A stretch of DNA of 64,000 bases from Paenarthrobacter sp. GOM3 (GCF_018215265.2 NZ_CP136562.1:2046001-2110000); one strand, 5' to 3'. Positions 9,589-18,915 are shown, counted from the stretch's first letter. The notes: generated from the letters alone by a model not told the origin. Translations and numbers: made by a program.

Positions 9589-10788
9589 CTACCTCCGCTG
9601 CTTCGCCAGTGCTCGTCCGAGTCGTGCAGCCGCTTCCTCAAGCTTCGGGGCTGGAACGTCGCCGTAGGCCAGGCGCAAGTGTCGGTCGGCGTCCGTCCCT
9701 GGTCCTGATGGGAAGAACGAGCCGCGCTGGTATTCCACGCCTTCGGCACTGGCGTCGGCCGCCAGCTGGTCCGGGTCAACGGTGGGGTTCGCGAGTTTGG
9801 GCCACAGGAACAGCCCGCCCTCCGGGAGAACAGTCTCAAAAGCGCCGGGAGCTTCGCGGTGCAGCGCGGCCACCAGTGTTTCGGCCCGGTTCCGGTACAG
9901 GGCACGTGCCCGGTCCAGGGTCGCATCAAAGATTCCGGGGTCGGACGTCACAAGTTCCCCAATGATGGCCTGTACCAGTGTGGAACTGTGCGAGTCCTGC
10001 CTGCTGCGAAGTGCTACAAGGTCACGGGAGAGGCGCTCAGGCGCGACCGTCCAGCCCAGACGCAAACCGGGCCCGAGCGTCTTGGTGAACGTGTTGATGT
10101 GGAGGACATGGTCCGAGGTGTTGAACTCCTCCACGCTCTCCTGCTCACCGGCAAAGCGCAGTTCGCGGTACGGGTTGTCGGCCAGGACCACGAATCCATA
10201 GTGTTCGGCCAGCCTGACGAGCTCTTTGCGGGCCTCCCCGGACAGCGTTCCTTGGGAAGGGTTGTGGAAGTCCGGCACTGTATAAAGGGCGGAGGGACGG
10301 GCTCCTGCCCGCAGCTGGTCGGCGAGGTGATCGACGTCCAGGCCGTTTGGCCCCACGAAGATCGGCAGCGTCCTGGCGTCCGACAATTGCAGCCCCCTGA
10401 GGAACAGCGGGAAGATCGGGTTGTCCACGGCCACCAGGTCGCCGCGCTCCACCACGGATTGGATCGCCAAGGACAGGCCATGGAAGCCGCCGTTGGTGAT
10501 CAGGATCCGCTCTACCGGGACTCCCTCGCGTTCGGCGATCCACTCCCGGAGCGGCGAGATGCCCTCTGTCCTTGAGTACTGCAACGCGGGGACGCCGGGC
10601 CTGCCCAGCACGCGTGCGGTGGCGGCCGCCAGTTCCTCCGTGGGAAGGACGCCCGGATCCGGGATGCCACCAAGAAGCTCTATCGCATCTGGCCGGCGAT
10701 CGCGCAACGTCTGGTCGCCGAATCCCTTCGGGGCAGTGAAGGCCTCGATGAGTGCAGGCCGACGGGTGGATGTCAGGTTCACGGTCAT
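9589..10788 (-). CDS. PLP-dependent aminotransferase, class I/II
   Basis: Fold-type I aminotransferase of 399 residues, most like the 2-aminoadipate/ARO8 branch. Visible: EGISPLREWIAEREG and ITNGGFHGLSLAIQ (N-terminal and cofactor phosphate region), TVPDFHNPSQGTLS (Asn binding PLP O3'), LADNPYRELRF (Asp to pyridine N), and TFTKTLGPGLRLGW with the Schiff-base Lys. It has no GntR DNA-binding domain, so it is an enzyme rather than a MocR regulator. The ATG overlaps the stop of the upstream ABC ATPase by four bases, making it the last gene of the glcD-ABC operon. It could aminate the 2-oxo acid produced by the operon's FAD oxidase. Confidence 0.9.
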   Translation of the reverse strand: MTVNLTSTRRPALIEAFTAPKGFGDQTLRDRRPDAIELLGGIPDPGVLPTEELAAATARVLGRPGVPALQYSRTEGISPLREWIAEREGVPVERILITNGGFHGLSLAIQSVVERGDLVAVDNPIFPLFLRGLQLSDARTLPIFVGPNGLDVDHLADQLRAGARPSALYTVPDFHNPSQGTLSGEARKELVRLAEHYGFVVLADNPYRELRFAGEQESVEEFNTSDHVLHINTFTKTLGPGLRLGWTVAPERLSRDLVALRSRQDSHSSTLVQAIIGELVTSDPGIFDATLDRARALYRNRAETLVAALHREAPGAFETVLPEGGLFLWPKLANPTVDPDQLAADASAEGVEYQRGSFFPSGPGTDADRHLRLAYGDVPAPKLEEAAARLGRALAKQRR

Positions 10789-12506
10789 GATGATGCCTTC
10801 GCTAGTTGTTTGCTTGCCGTCTCGTCGTCTTCATGCTTGGCGGGCACGGACGGCGTCGCCAGCGGGATCGCGTCGAGGAGGGCCCGTGTGTAGGGGTGCT
10901 GCGGCCTGTGGAAGATGTCCTCGACAGGACCGTCCTCCACCACTTGGCCGCGCCGCAGGACAGATACGGTGTCGGCCACCTGCCTCACCAGCGCCAAGTC
11001 GTGTGAGACGAACAGGTACGTCAGGCCCAGTTCGCGCTGCATTTTGGACAGCAGTTCGAGGATTCCCGCTTGGACGCTCACGTCCAGCGCTGAGGTGGGT
11101 TCGTCCAGGACCACGACGTCGGGCCGCACCACCAGCGCGCGGGCGATCGCCACTCGCTGGCGCTGGCCTCCGGACAGGTGGGCGGGCCGCCGTGACGCCA
11201 CATCAGCGGGCAAGCCCACGGCTTCCAACGTTTCGCGCACGCGCTGGGAACGCTCCGCCTTGGTGCCAACCCCAAACTGGTCCAAGGGCTCGCGGACAAT
11301 CCTGCCGACGCGCCACGTGGGGTCCAGGGACGTAAACGGGTTCTGGTACACCAGTTGCAGGTGGCGGCGGATCTCGCGCACGTCGGCCCGGGAACGGCCC
11401 GACGTCGACTGGCCGGCTACCGTAATGTCCCCGCCGTCGGGCTGTTCAAGGCCAAGAAGCAGCCGGACCGCGGTGGTCTTCCCGGAACCGGACTCACCAA
11501 CGAGCGCGTGTGTCCGCCCGCGTTCGACGGAGAAAGAGACTCCGTCAACGGCCAGGACTTCCTTGCCGCCCGCTGAGAAATGCTTGGTCACACCCTGCAC
11601 ATCGATCTGCCGCCCCACCGCCGGTGGGAGAGCCGCCGCAGTGCGGGAGCCGCCGTCGTGCGCTGCTTTTAGCGTGACGCGCTGGTTCCTGTACCTGTCT
11701 GGATGCAGTGCGGGGACGTCGGCCTGCAGGCTCCGAGCGTATTCGGTAGTGGGCGCCGCGAACACATCCCGGGACGCCCCGCTTTCCTGCACGGCGCCGT
11801 CCTTCAACACCACCAGGGAATCGGCACGCTCGGCCGCAATCGCGAGGTCGTGGGTGATGAGGAGCAGGCTGATGTCCAGCTCGCGGCGGAGATCGGTCAG
11901 CATGTCGAGGATCAGCTTCTGGACTGTCACGTCCAAGGCGGACGTGGGTTCGTCGGCCACGATCAGGGCAGGCCGCGGCAGCACCGTGAGTGCGATCAGC
12001 ACGCGCTGCAACATGCCGCCGGAGAGCTGGTGCGGGTAGGAGTCGTAGACCCGCGCCGGATCGGGCAGGCCCACCTGTTCCAGGATGTCCAGGATTTTGG
12101 TGCGGCGGACCGCAGGGTCGGTTTCGCCGAGCAACGCCGCTGCCTCATGGGCTTGGGCGCCGATGGTCCGCACGGGGTTCAAAGCGGACGCCGGGTCCTG
12201 GGGGATGAAACCGAGCTCCCTACCGCGGAGGGGTCGGAATTGCTTCTCCGGCAACGTCAGGATGTCCGTGCCGTTGAGCGCTACACGCCCGGTGGCCGAC
12301 GCTTCGCCGTGCGGGAGGAGCCGCAGGACGGCTTTGGCGATGGTCGACTTGCCCGAGCCGGATTCGCCAATAAGCGCCAGGCTCTCGCCTTTGGCCACCG
12401 AAAAGGAGACGTCATGGACGACGGCGGCGGAACCGTAGGCGATCGACAAGCCTTGCACTATTAATAGGTCTGCTGACACGTCGGTGTCCTTGGTTTTGAG
12501 GCTCAT
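10785..12506 (-). CDS. Fused double ABC ATPase of an oligopeptide-type importer
   Basis: Energises the importer encoded upstream. One chain of 573 residues carries both ATPase halves normally split as DppD and DppF. First half: Walker A GESGSGKSTIAKAV, signature LSGGMLQRVLIA, Walker B LIVADEPTSALD. Second half: GESGSGKTTAVRLLLG, LSGGQRQRVAIARAL, VVLDEPTSALD. C-terminal regulatory pieces of the OppD/F type (HPYTRALLDAIP) are present. It starts two bases before the end of the DppC-like permease stop region and overlaps the aminotransferase downstream. Substrate is inferred only from operon context. Confidence 0.95.
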   Translation of the reverse strand: MSLKTKDTDVSADLLIVQGLSIAYGSAAVVHDVSFSVAKGESLALIGESGSGKSTIAKAVLRLLPHGEASATGRVALNGTDILTLPEKQFRPLRGRELGFIPQDPASALNPVRTIGAQAHEAAALLGETDPAVRRTKILDILEQVGLPDPARVYDSYPHQLSGGMLQRVLIALTVLPRPALIVADEPTSALDVTVQKLILDMLTDLRRELDISLLLITHDLAIAAERADSLVVLKDGAVQESGASRDVFAAPTTEYARSLQADVPALHPDRYRNQRVTLKAAHDGGSRTAAALPPAVGRQIDVQGVTKHFSAGGKEVLAVDGVSFSVERGRTHALVGESGSGKTTAVRLLLGLEQPDGGDITVAGQSTSGRSRADVREIRRHLQLVYQNPFTSLDPTWRVGRIVREPLDQFGVGTKAERSQRVRETLEAVGLPADVASRRPAHLSGGQRQRVAIARALVVRPDVVVLDEPTSALDVSVQAGILELLSKMQRELGLTYLFVSHDLALVRQVADTVSVLRRGQVVEDGPVEDIFHRPQHPYTRALLDAIPLATPSVPAKHEDDETASKQLAKASS

Positions 12507-12507
12507 G

Positions 12508-13362
12508 TCACTTCGCCTTTCGCAGCCAGCGGCTGATGCGGTTGACGGACAGGACGGTGCCCACGATGACCAGAGCCGGCGCGTACACCAGCCAAGGGGC
12601 TGTTACGTAGGTTTTGCCCGAGGCCACCAGGAGGCCCCAGTCGGAGGCCGGGGGCGGATCGCCGTAACCCAGGAAGGCCAGCGAAGCGATGATCAGGATG
12701 GACGTGCCGAACTGCAGTACGGCCAGGACCAGTACGGATCGGTAAGCGTTGGGAAGGATGTGGCCCAGCAGTGCGTGGAGCCTGTTGCCGCCTTCCAGAT
12801 AGGAAGCTTCCACATAGGTGGCGCTGCGGACGCGCATCACTTCAGCGCGCATTAATCGTGCAAAAACTGCGACGGCGGACACCCCGGTTGCGATCGCAGC
12901 GTTGATGGTCTGGAAACCCAGGGAGCTGACGATCACCACGGCAAGGAGGAAGCCCGGAATGGCAAGAAGAACGTCCACGAAGCGGCCAAGGATGGAGTCG
13001 ACCCAGCCACCGCGGAAGCCACTGGCGAGGCCGATGACGCTCCCCACCAGAAGCCCGATGAGTACGGCCACCAAGGCGCTGGTGACCGAGGACGCCGTGC
13101 CGTACACGACGCGCGCATATTGGTCCCGGCCAAGGTAATCGGTACCGAACCAGTGTGCAGCGCTGGGTGCCGCGAGCTTGCTTGCGGTGTCGCCGGTCAC
13201 CGGACTGAACGAGGTGAACAATCCCGGGGCAAGGGACCACAAAATGACGAGCAGGACCACGGCAAAGGACAGGATCACAGTGACAGGAGGCAATCCTGCG
13301 GTGAGCTTCTTTGACGCCGTTCCGGCATTTCGCAGCTGTGAGTAGCCAAGTGTGGCAGTCAT
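12508..13362 (-). CDS. ABC permease, DppC type
   Basis: Inner-membrane permease of 284 residues with an N-terminal TM (VILSFAVVLLVILWSLAPGLF), the AHWFGTDYLGRDQYARVVYG motif typical of DppC/OppC, and the EAA-type loop EASYLEGGNRLHALLGHILPN that docks on the ATPase. Four bases overlap with the DppB-like gene upstream (stop and start share bases), as is usual for these pairs. Works with the partner permease, fused ATPase and Tat lipoprotein of this operon. Confidence 0.93.
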   Translation of the reverse strand: MTATLGYSQLRNAGTASKKLTAGLPPVTVILSFAVVLLVILWSLAPGLFTSFSPVTGDTASKLAAPSAAHWFGTDYLGRDQYARVVYGTASSVTSALVAVLIGLLVGSVIGLASGFRGGWVDSILGRFVDVLLAIPGFLLAVVIVSSLGFQTINAAIATGVSAVAVFARLMRAEVMRVRSATYVEASYLEGGNRLHALLGHILPNAYRSVLVLAVLQFGTSILIIASLAFLGYGDPPPASDWGLLVASGKTYVTAPWLVYAPALVIVGTVLSVNRISRWLRKAK

Positions 13363-14324
13363 GCACCCACCTTCTCCCGGAGTTTGACGCGCGGATCGAG
13401 CAGTGGCGAGGCGAGGTCGGCCACGAGGTTGACGGCCACGAAGACCACGGCGGAGAGGGACACCACGGCCTGCAACACAGGCTGGTCCTCCCCGGTCACC
13501 GCTTTCTGGACGACAGTGCCGATGCCGTCACGGCCGAAGATTGTCTCCGTGATCACTGAGCCGCCCAGTAGCTCACCCACAATGAGGGCAACCATGGCCA
13601 CGGACGGCAGCGCGGACGGTTTCACCAGGTGTTTGGCGAAGAGCTTCGCCTCGCTCAGGCCGCGGGAGCGGGCTACGAGGGCGTACTCCTGCCGGGATTC
13701 GTGATCCAGGCTGGCAATCAGTACCTCGGCCAGTGGCGCGGAGACCGGGATGGCCAAGGTGATGGCGGCGAAAAGCGTTGCCACTGCACTGTTGGGATCG
13801 GTGGTGGTGAAGGAGTGGAGCCGGAAGGCAAAGAATTCGATCAGCACCAGGCCGATCACGAAGTTGGGCACGGACAGGAAGAACGATGGAATGGAGCGGA
13901 CCGCTGCCGCCCACTTGCCCGGCAAATACTGGGCGCCGTAGGCGATGACCACCGCGAAGACGATTGCGATGAGCAGGGCGCTGGTGGCCAGCGTGAGGGT
14001 GGAAGGCAACGCGTCGCCCACGATCTGGGCCACGGGAAGGTTGGACTGAAGGGAGAAGCCCAGTTCTCCCGTCAGGAACCGGCCCAGGGAGAGCAGGAGT
14101 TGGACGATGACAGGCTGATCCAGACCGTAGAAGGTCACGATCCGCTGGATGTCTTCCTCGCTGAGTCCGTGCTGCGGGTCCCGGAGCGTGTTGGTGATGG
14201 CGTCTCCGGGGAGCACGCTGATCACCAGGAACGTCAGGACATAGGCCAGAAGGACGACGACGACCGCCTGACCGGCGCGGGTCAGGGCAAAGCGCTTGTA
14301 ATCGCTGGTCACTGCGAGATCCAT
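13359..14324 (-). CDS. ABC permease, DppB type
   Basis: Inner-membrane permease of 321 residues. The opening RFALTRAGQAVVVVLLAYVLTFLVI and the following LPGDAITNTL region are classic DppB/OppB features, and the EAA loop reads YALVARSRGLSEAKLFAKHLVKPSALP, here split as YALVARSRGLSEAKLF and AKHLVKPSALP. The 5' end overlaps the binding-protein gene by 16 bases, a clear sign of co-transcription. Partner of the DppC-type permease directly downstream. Confidence 0.93.
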   Translation of the reverse strand: MDLAVTSDYKRFALTRAGQAVVVVLLAYVLTFLVISVLPGDAITNTLRDPQHGLSEEDIQRIVTFYGLDQPVIVQLLLSLGRFLTGELGFSLQSNLPVAQIVGDALPSTLTLATSALLIAIVFAVVIAYGAQYLPGKWAAAVRSIPSFFLSVPNFVIGLVLIEFFAFRLHSFTTTDPNSAVATLFAAITLAIPVSAPLAEVLIASLDHESRQEYALVARSRGLSEAKLFAKHLVKPSALPSVAMVALIVGELLGGSVITETIFGRDGIGTVVQKAVTGEDQPVLQAVVSLSAVVFVAVNLVADLASPLLDPRVKLREKVGA

Positions 14325-15961
14325 GCGGTGTAGAAGTTCGCGTAGGCCAGACCGTTGTACTGGACATCCTTGATCTTGGGGCTGATCAGGTACAGGCGCT
14401 GGACGAGCTGGTTAAGAGGGATGAAATAGCCCTGCTCCAGGACGTATTGCTGGAGCTCGTCGGCAACCTTCTCGCGGGAGGTCCGGTCCGAGGCCGTGGC
14501 GATCGCGGTGGAGAGGTCATTGAGTTTTTGGTCGCTGGTACCGAGCCCAAACCAGTCTTCGCCCTTGTTCTGGCTGGTCAGGACGCCGGCCACCGTGCCG
14601 ACGTCGACGAAGCTGCGCGAGGTTTGGAACAGCGGCGGCTTGCTGGCCTGCACAGCCGCGTAGCCGGCCACGTCCACTACCTTGAGGTTGACCTTGATGC
14701 CCACCTTTTTGAGCTGTTGGGCGATGAGCTCGTCCTCAGCCTTGGTGGAGGGGACATACGGGTTGGGCGTGAGGGTGAACTCGAGGGTCTTGCCATCCTT
14801 GCTGCGGTACTCGTCGGCGCCCTTGGCCCACCCGGCGTCGTCCAGAATCTTGTTGGCCTTGTCCGCATCGAACTTAAAGGAGTCGCTGAACTCTCCGGCT
14901 TCCGGGACGTTCCCTTGGATGAACGTCGTGGCGGCGCTCCAGTCGCTGGTGTAGACGGTCTTGAGGATCTCCTCGCGGTCGATGCCGTGCTGGATTGCCT
15001 TCCTGACGGCGGGATCGTTGGTGGGGAAGATCTGGGTGTTGACCTGGAAGCCGTCCACGAAGCCCAGGTATCGCGGTGTCCCAACCGTGAAGCCCTGTCC
15101 CTTGAGCGATTCGATTTCCTGCGGTTCCACATTGAAGGCGACATCGGCCTGGCCAGAGACCACCGTTGAGGTCCTTACCGAGGTGTCCTTGATGACCTTG
15201 TACGTGATGGTGTCCAGGCGGGCGGGACCGGTGTGGCCGAGGGCAGCCGGTCCCCAGTTGTAATCCTTGCGCTTCTCCAGGACGTAGCTGTCGCCCTGCT
15301 TCCAGGACTTGACCACGAACGGGCCGCTGCCGATTTCCTGGCTGAGGTCGGCCTGCGCTTCGACCGGCAGGGCCAGGGTCTTGGGTGAGAGCAGGATGCA
15401 GCCGTGGTACGCGAGCGTTGCGATGAAGCCCAGTGCGGGGGAGGAGAAGGACACCTTCACCGTTTGGGCGTCGGTGGCCTCAGCCGCGACGAAGTTGCTG
15501 GACGGGAACAGGCCCACCTTACTGACGCCCCGGGTGGAATCGCCCTTGGCCCAGGCGGTGAGGTTTGCGACAACCGCCGCCGCATCCAGCGGGGTTCCGT
15601 CAGAGAAGGTCACTCCCTTCTTCAAGTGAAGGACGAAGTCCTTGGCGCCGTTGAGCTCTTCCCAGCTCTCGGCAATCCACGGGCTCAGCTCGCCCTTTTC
15701 GTTGACGTACACCAGCTTGTCCGTGATCTGGCCCCAAAGGTTGCCCTCGTAGCTGGAGATGGAGGTTTTGCTGGAAACCCAGCCGGTGTCGTAGCCCTGG
15801 ATCAGGAAGGTGATGTTGCCGCCGTCCACGGGCGTGCCGGAGCCTGTGGTGCTGCTGGCCGTGGTGCCGCCGCACGCGCTGACTAGGGCCGCGGTTGAGA
15901 GTGCGCCCAGGCCTGCGAAGAAGGCTCGACGGCGGAACTCGGGGGTGTTCAGGATGTTCAT
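14309..15961 (-). CDS. Family-5 substrate-binding lipoprotein, probable Tat export
   Basis: Extracytoplasmic receptor (SBP family 5) of the transporter, 550 residues. The N-terminus FRRRAFFAGLGALSTAAL is followed by the lipobox LVSAC; the RRRAFF pattern suggests the Tat route rather than Sec. The mature protein has family marks: ESWEELNGAKDFVLHLKKGVTFSDGTPLDA (read as two adjacent segments) and the hydrophobic hinge regions; AIQHGIDREEIL is the typical central helix. Family 5 binds peptides, opines, glycosides or nickel complexes, so ligand identity is open. The start lies 42 bases after the FAD oxidase stop, which places that enzyme at the head of the operon. Confidence 0.92.
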   Translation of the reverse strand: MNILNTPEFRRRAFFAGLGALSTAALVSACGGTTASSTTGSGTPVDGGNITFLIQGYDTGWVSSKTSISSYEGNLWGQITDKLVYVNEKGELSPWIAESWEELNGAKDFVLHLKKGVTFSDGTPLDAAAVVANLTAWAKGDSTRGVSKVGLFPSSNFVAAEATDAQTVKVSFSSPALGFIATLAYHGCILLSPKTLALPVEAQADLSQEIGSGPFVVKSWKQGDSYVLEKRKDYNWGPAALGHTGPARLDTITYKVIKDTSVRTSTVVSGQADVAFNVEPQEIESLKGQGFTVGTPRYLGFVDGFQVNTQIFPTNDPAVRKAIQHGIDREEILKTVYTSDWSAATTFIQGNVPEAGEFSDSFKFDADKANKILDDAGWAKGADEYRSKDGKTLEFTLTPNPYVPSTKAEDELIAQQLKKVGIKVNLKVVDVAGYAAVQASKPPLFQTSRSFVDVGTVAGVLTSQNKGEDWFGLGTSDQKLNDLSTAIATASDRTSREKVADELQQYVLEQGYFIPLNQLVQRLYLISPKIKDVQYNGLAYANFYTAWISQ

Positions 15962-16003
15962 GGGGGTGCTCCTTGATGCGTTGGGGGATTGCGGGCAGGG
16001 CGC

Positions 16004-17413
16004 CTAGATGGCCTTGCCGGGATTGAGGGTCTGCTGGGGATCGATGGCGGCCTTGATGGCGTGCTGGACCTCGCGGCTGCGCTCCGAAAGTTCAAGCGCC
16101 GCCCACTCCTTCTTGATGGTTCCAACACCGTGTTCTCCGGTGACTGTGCCGCCGAGGGAAAGCGCCACCTTCACGAGTTCAGTGGCAGCTTCCAGTAGGG
16201 ACGCAGGCGGGTTCGCGCCGTCGTCGGGCGTCTTGTCCTTGGTCATCAGCGGGTGCAGGTTGCCGTCGCCGGCGTGCGATACCGCCGAAATGTCCACGCC
16301 AAACCGTGCTTCCAGTGCGGGGAATGCGGCGTAGACCTTGGGCAACTGGGACTTGGGTACGGCAATGTCCTCGCCGATGTACCACTTGTCCTGCGGGAGG
16401 CCGCGGCCGCTGCGGCGCAGCTCCCAAAGCCGCACGCCGTCGTCGTCGGACTCCACGGTGACGCGGCCGCCGACGGCGCTTAGAGCGGTGGCGAGGTCGG
16501 CGGCCTGGTCGCCGATGCCGTAGCCGTCGATCTCGATGAGGATCAGTGCGGCACCGCGGTCCCGCAGGTTGGTTCCGGAATACGCATCGATATTGGTCAG
16601 GCTTGGGGTGTCAAAGAACTCGATCGCGGCCGGGCGCACGGGGGAGAGGGTGATGGCTGCCAGCCCTTCGGTTCCCTCAGCGGTGCTGTTGAAGAACGCG
16701 GTGAGGGTCTTGCGGGCCACGGGGATGGGGCGGAGGCGGACCGTGGCTTTGGTGACGATGCCGAGGATGCCCTCTGAGCCGACGAACAACGACGTCAGGT
16801 CCAGTCCCGTGACGCCCTTGATGGAGCGGTGCCCAACGGTGATGAGGCTGCCGTCTGCGAGAACGACGTCAAGCGACAGGATGGACTCCCGGGTTACACC
16901 GTATTTGGCGCAGCGAAGTCCGCCGGCATTGGTGGCGATATTGCCGCCGATGGAGGAAGTATCGAAACTTGCGGGATCCGGGGCGTAGAAAAGCCCGAAT
17001 GGTTCAAGGTGCTTATTCAGATCGGGGTTGATGACGCCGGGTTGCACCACCGCCACTTCATCCAGGGGCGAAACTTCGATGATGGCGGTCAGCTTTTCCG
17101 TCGAAATGACCACTTGGCCTTGTTCGGCGCTGGCGCCACCAGAGAGGCCCGTTCCGGCGCCACGGGGCACCACCGTCACGCCAAGCTCTGTGGCCAGCTT
17201 CACGGCGGCCTGAACCTCGGCTGCCGTCGCGGGAAGCACGACGGCGGGGCCCGGCTTTCCGCCGGCGGCCGCGGTTTTAGCGGTGGCGGCGTCGTGGCCA
17301 TAGCGGGTGGTCCCAGCGCCGGGCTCGAGGATCTCAATGCCTTCGACCCTGCGTGTGAGTTCGCTGATGTAGCCCCGGATTGAGGTGTGCGTGTGAGCGA
17401 GCTGTGTTGTCAT
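16004..17413 (-). CDS. FAD-linked 2-hydroxy-acid oxidase, GlcD type
   Basis: Flavoprotein of the VAO/PCMH family that oxidises a 2-hydroxy acid (glycolate, D-lactate or similar) to the 2-oxo acid. FAD-binding marks: VVPRGAGTGLSGGASAEQG and FDTSSIGGNIATNAGGLRCAKYG; C-terminal marks: HAGDGNLHPLM and GTVTGEHGVGTIKKEW. The start is placed at MTTQLAHTHTS (17413), giving 469 residues and a normal N-terminus; an earlier in-frame start at 17512 would add an unlike 33 residues. GlcE and GlcF partners are absent, so it may act alone like a D-lactate or D-2-hydroxyglutarate dehydrogenase. First gene of a six-gene operon. Confidence 0.9.
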   Translation of the reverse strand: MTTQLAHTHTSIRGYISELTRRVEGIEILEPGAGTTRYGHDAATAKTAAAGGKPGPAVVLPATAAEVQAAVKLATELGVTVVPRGAGTGLSGGASAEQGQVVISTEKLTAIIEVSPLDEVAVVQPGVINPDLNKHLEPFGLFYAPDPASFDTSSIGGNIATNAGGLRCAKYGVTRESILSLDVVLADGSLITVGHRSIKGVTGLDLTSLFVGSEGILGIVTKATVRLRPIPVARKTLTAFFNSTAEGTEGLAAITLSPVRPAAIEFFDTPSLTNIDAYSGTNLRDRGAALILIEIDGYGIGDQAADLATALSAVGGRVTVESDDDGVRLWELRRSGRGLPQDKWYIGEDIAVPKSQLPKVYAAFPALEARFGVDISAVSHAGDGNLHPLMTKDKTPDDGANPPASLLEAATELVKVALSLGGTVTGEHGVGTIKKEWAALELSERSREVQHAIKAAIDPQQTLNPGKAI

Positions 17414-17919
17414 GCCGGTATCTCTCTGTCCGGGTGCATGACAAGGCATTCCTGCACGAAGCACCCAAAGGCTGTTGATGGAAATCCCGGTCACAAATGG
17501 CCGGGTCTTCAAAACCTAGCGGGATTCGCAATTTGGGTGCGACTTGAATGAAATTTCAATCAATAGTTCTCAACCCGGGGTAGTAAATAGGATCATTAAG
17601 TAAAAGTGCGCAATTCAGCGAAACCGTTCCTTTCCTGTGACGGCGCTTTGCCCTCCAACGCGGCAGGAATGACGATTCTGGTCTCCTTATTGCGCGCTGG
17701 TGACTTCCCGAGAACTTCGATGTCGTGCCATTACCGCAGGAGACGTGCCTCTTTGTCACGGGGGCGTGACGTACCTAATCTCGAGCACGCATCGGCTCTC
17801 GCGCACGGCTCAGCGGACGACCCAAGGAGCCCTTAGATCTCGTATGCGGACCTTGGTCTAGCTGTTACGAGAAGTCTGCCGCTGGTGAGAATTGACCCGG
17901 CTCCCAATAGGCTCGGTTC
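17414..17919. other. Intergenic region between glcD-type operon and VOC gene
   Basis: About 500 bases without a supportable gene. It holds the promoter of the leftward operon, the 20-bp near-palindrome at 17544-17563, and on the right the promoter of the small VOC gene. The rest (about 17600-17880) shows nothing recognisable. Confidence 0.5.
17544..17563. promoter_or_regulatory. 20-bp near-palindrome, candidate operator
   Basis: TTGAATGAAATTTCAATCAA is self-complementary except for one base pair (A/T at the fifth position of each half). It lies 131 bases upstream of the FAD-oxidase start. Its length, AT-rich arms and position fit an operator of a GntR- or Lrp-like regulator, but no regulator gene is adjacent and the protein is unknown. 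Confidence 0.5.
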
Positions 17920-18270
17920 ATGATTGGGAGCATTGATGAAGTGGTCGTTGACTGCCAGAACCCTGCCGCGCTTGCAGATTTCTGGGCGTTGATCCTAGGT
18001 GGAACGCCAGTACACAGGAGTGCTGACTGGTCATATGTTGATCCTCCGCGGTGGACGCGGTTAGCGTTTCAACGGGTTCCTGAAGTGAAGCAGGTGAAGA
18101 ACAGGCTGCACCTTGATGTTCTTGTAAAGGACGTGGCGCAAGCTGCGGATGAAGCCGTCGCCCTTGGCGCTGTCAAGGTTGGCGCTCTTCACTCCGATGG
18201 GCCTGGGACCTTTCAGGTGCTCCTGGACCCAGAGGGCAATGAGTGGTGCGTGGTCCGCCCAAATACCTAG
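17920..18270 (+). CDS. VOC-family protein (glyoxalase-like fold)
   Basis: Short protein of 116 residues. The opening GSIDEVVVDCQNPAALADFW, then RLAFQRVPEVKQVKNRLHLDV with the metal-ligand His, and DPEGNEWCVV at the end match the two beta-alpha-beta-beta-beta motifs of the glyoxalase-like VOC domain common in actinobacteria. Substrate is unknown; many members are binding or resistance proteins rather than enzymes. No operon partner on this strand. Confidence 0.88.
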   Translation: MIGSIDEVVVDCQNPAALADFWALILGGTPVHRSADWSYVDPPRWTRLAFQRVPEVKQVKNRLHLDVLVKDVAQAADEAVALGAVKVGALHSDGPGTFQVLLDPEGNEWCVVRPNT

Positions 18271-18679
18271 AAGAATTGCCGGGGATCAGGCCCGTCATAT
18301 GCGCCGTTATCGGTTTGGGAGTCGCTCCATATCAAGGTTCTGGCCAAGGTCGTTCCCGTTCGGCAGGGTTGTGGCAACGGCGGAAATAGGCCCGTCGGCT
18401 GATCCGCTTCAGCTGGTTATCGGCTGCACTGGTTCGCCCATGGCGGGCCGAACGGGAATGAATGCACCCTTCCGAACGCACCAAGGCAGGCAGGGCGGCT
18501 GCAGCTGCCGACCTAATCGGGGCGCCGCAGGTCACTACTGACCACGAGAAGGTCACCAAGCTCGTGAGCCGATGTCGCGGTGACAGTAATTAGATGCCGG
18601 AGGTTAACTATCATTGTTTTGCCTTGTGAAGAGAAAAGGGTAAGTACTGTTGCCGTACAAGCCTTCGGCATAGGGGAGC

Positions 18680-18739
18680 AGCGCGGTTAGCCGCCTGGGG
18701 TTCGTCACCAGCGCGGTCAGCCGCCTTGGGTTCGTCACC
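18680..18739. repeat. Tandem 30-bp repeat, two copies
   Basis: Units 18680-18709 and 18710-18739 differ at only two bases; each runs from AGCGCGGT to GGTTCGTCACC. No third copy is visible. Likely a local slippage duplication in non-coding DNA. Confidence 0.85.
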
Positions 18740-18843
18740 CGAGCGCCCTGTGGTCTTCCCGGAGCTGGAGATGATTTGAACCAGTTGGGCCAAGGTGGCA
18801 CAGCAGCGGTATACGGGTGAAGAGTTCAACGAACCTGAAGGCT

Positions 18844-18872
18844 GCTCCCGCTGTTCTTCGATCAGCGGGAGC
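18844..18872 (-). terminator. Hairpin after SDR gene
   Basis: GCTCCCGCTG pairs perfectly with CAGCGGGAGC across a nine-base loop. It lies 43 bases beyond the stop of the leftward SDR gene, the last gene of the BMP operon, and probably ends that transcript. Confidence 0.6.
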
Positions 18873-18915
18873 GGCTCCACGTAGAACCCTTAAGGATTCA
18901 AACGACTTTTTGGTT

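Larger units (their letters stand above)
18271..18915. other. Intergenic region with short tandem repeat and hairpin
   Basis: About 650 bases between the VOC gene and the convergent SDR gene. A two-copy 30-bp tandem repeat and a terminator-like hairpin are annotated separately. A frame at about 18460-18595 ending VTTDHEKVTKLVSRCRGDSN resembles the tail of a protein but has no start or recognisable family, so it may be debris. Nothing else seen. Confidence 0.5.
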
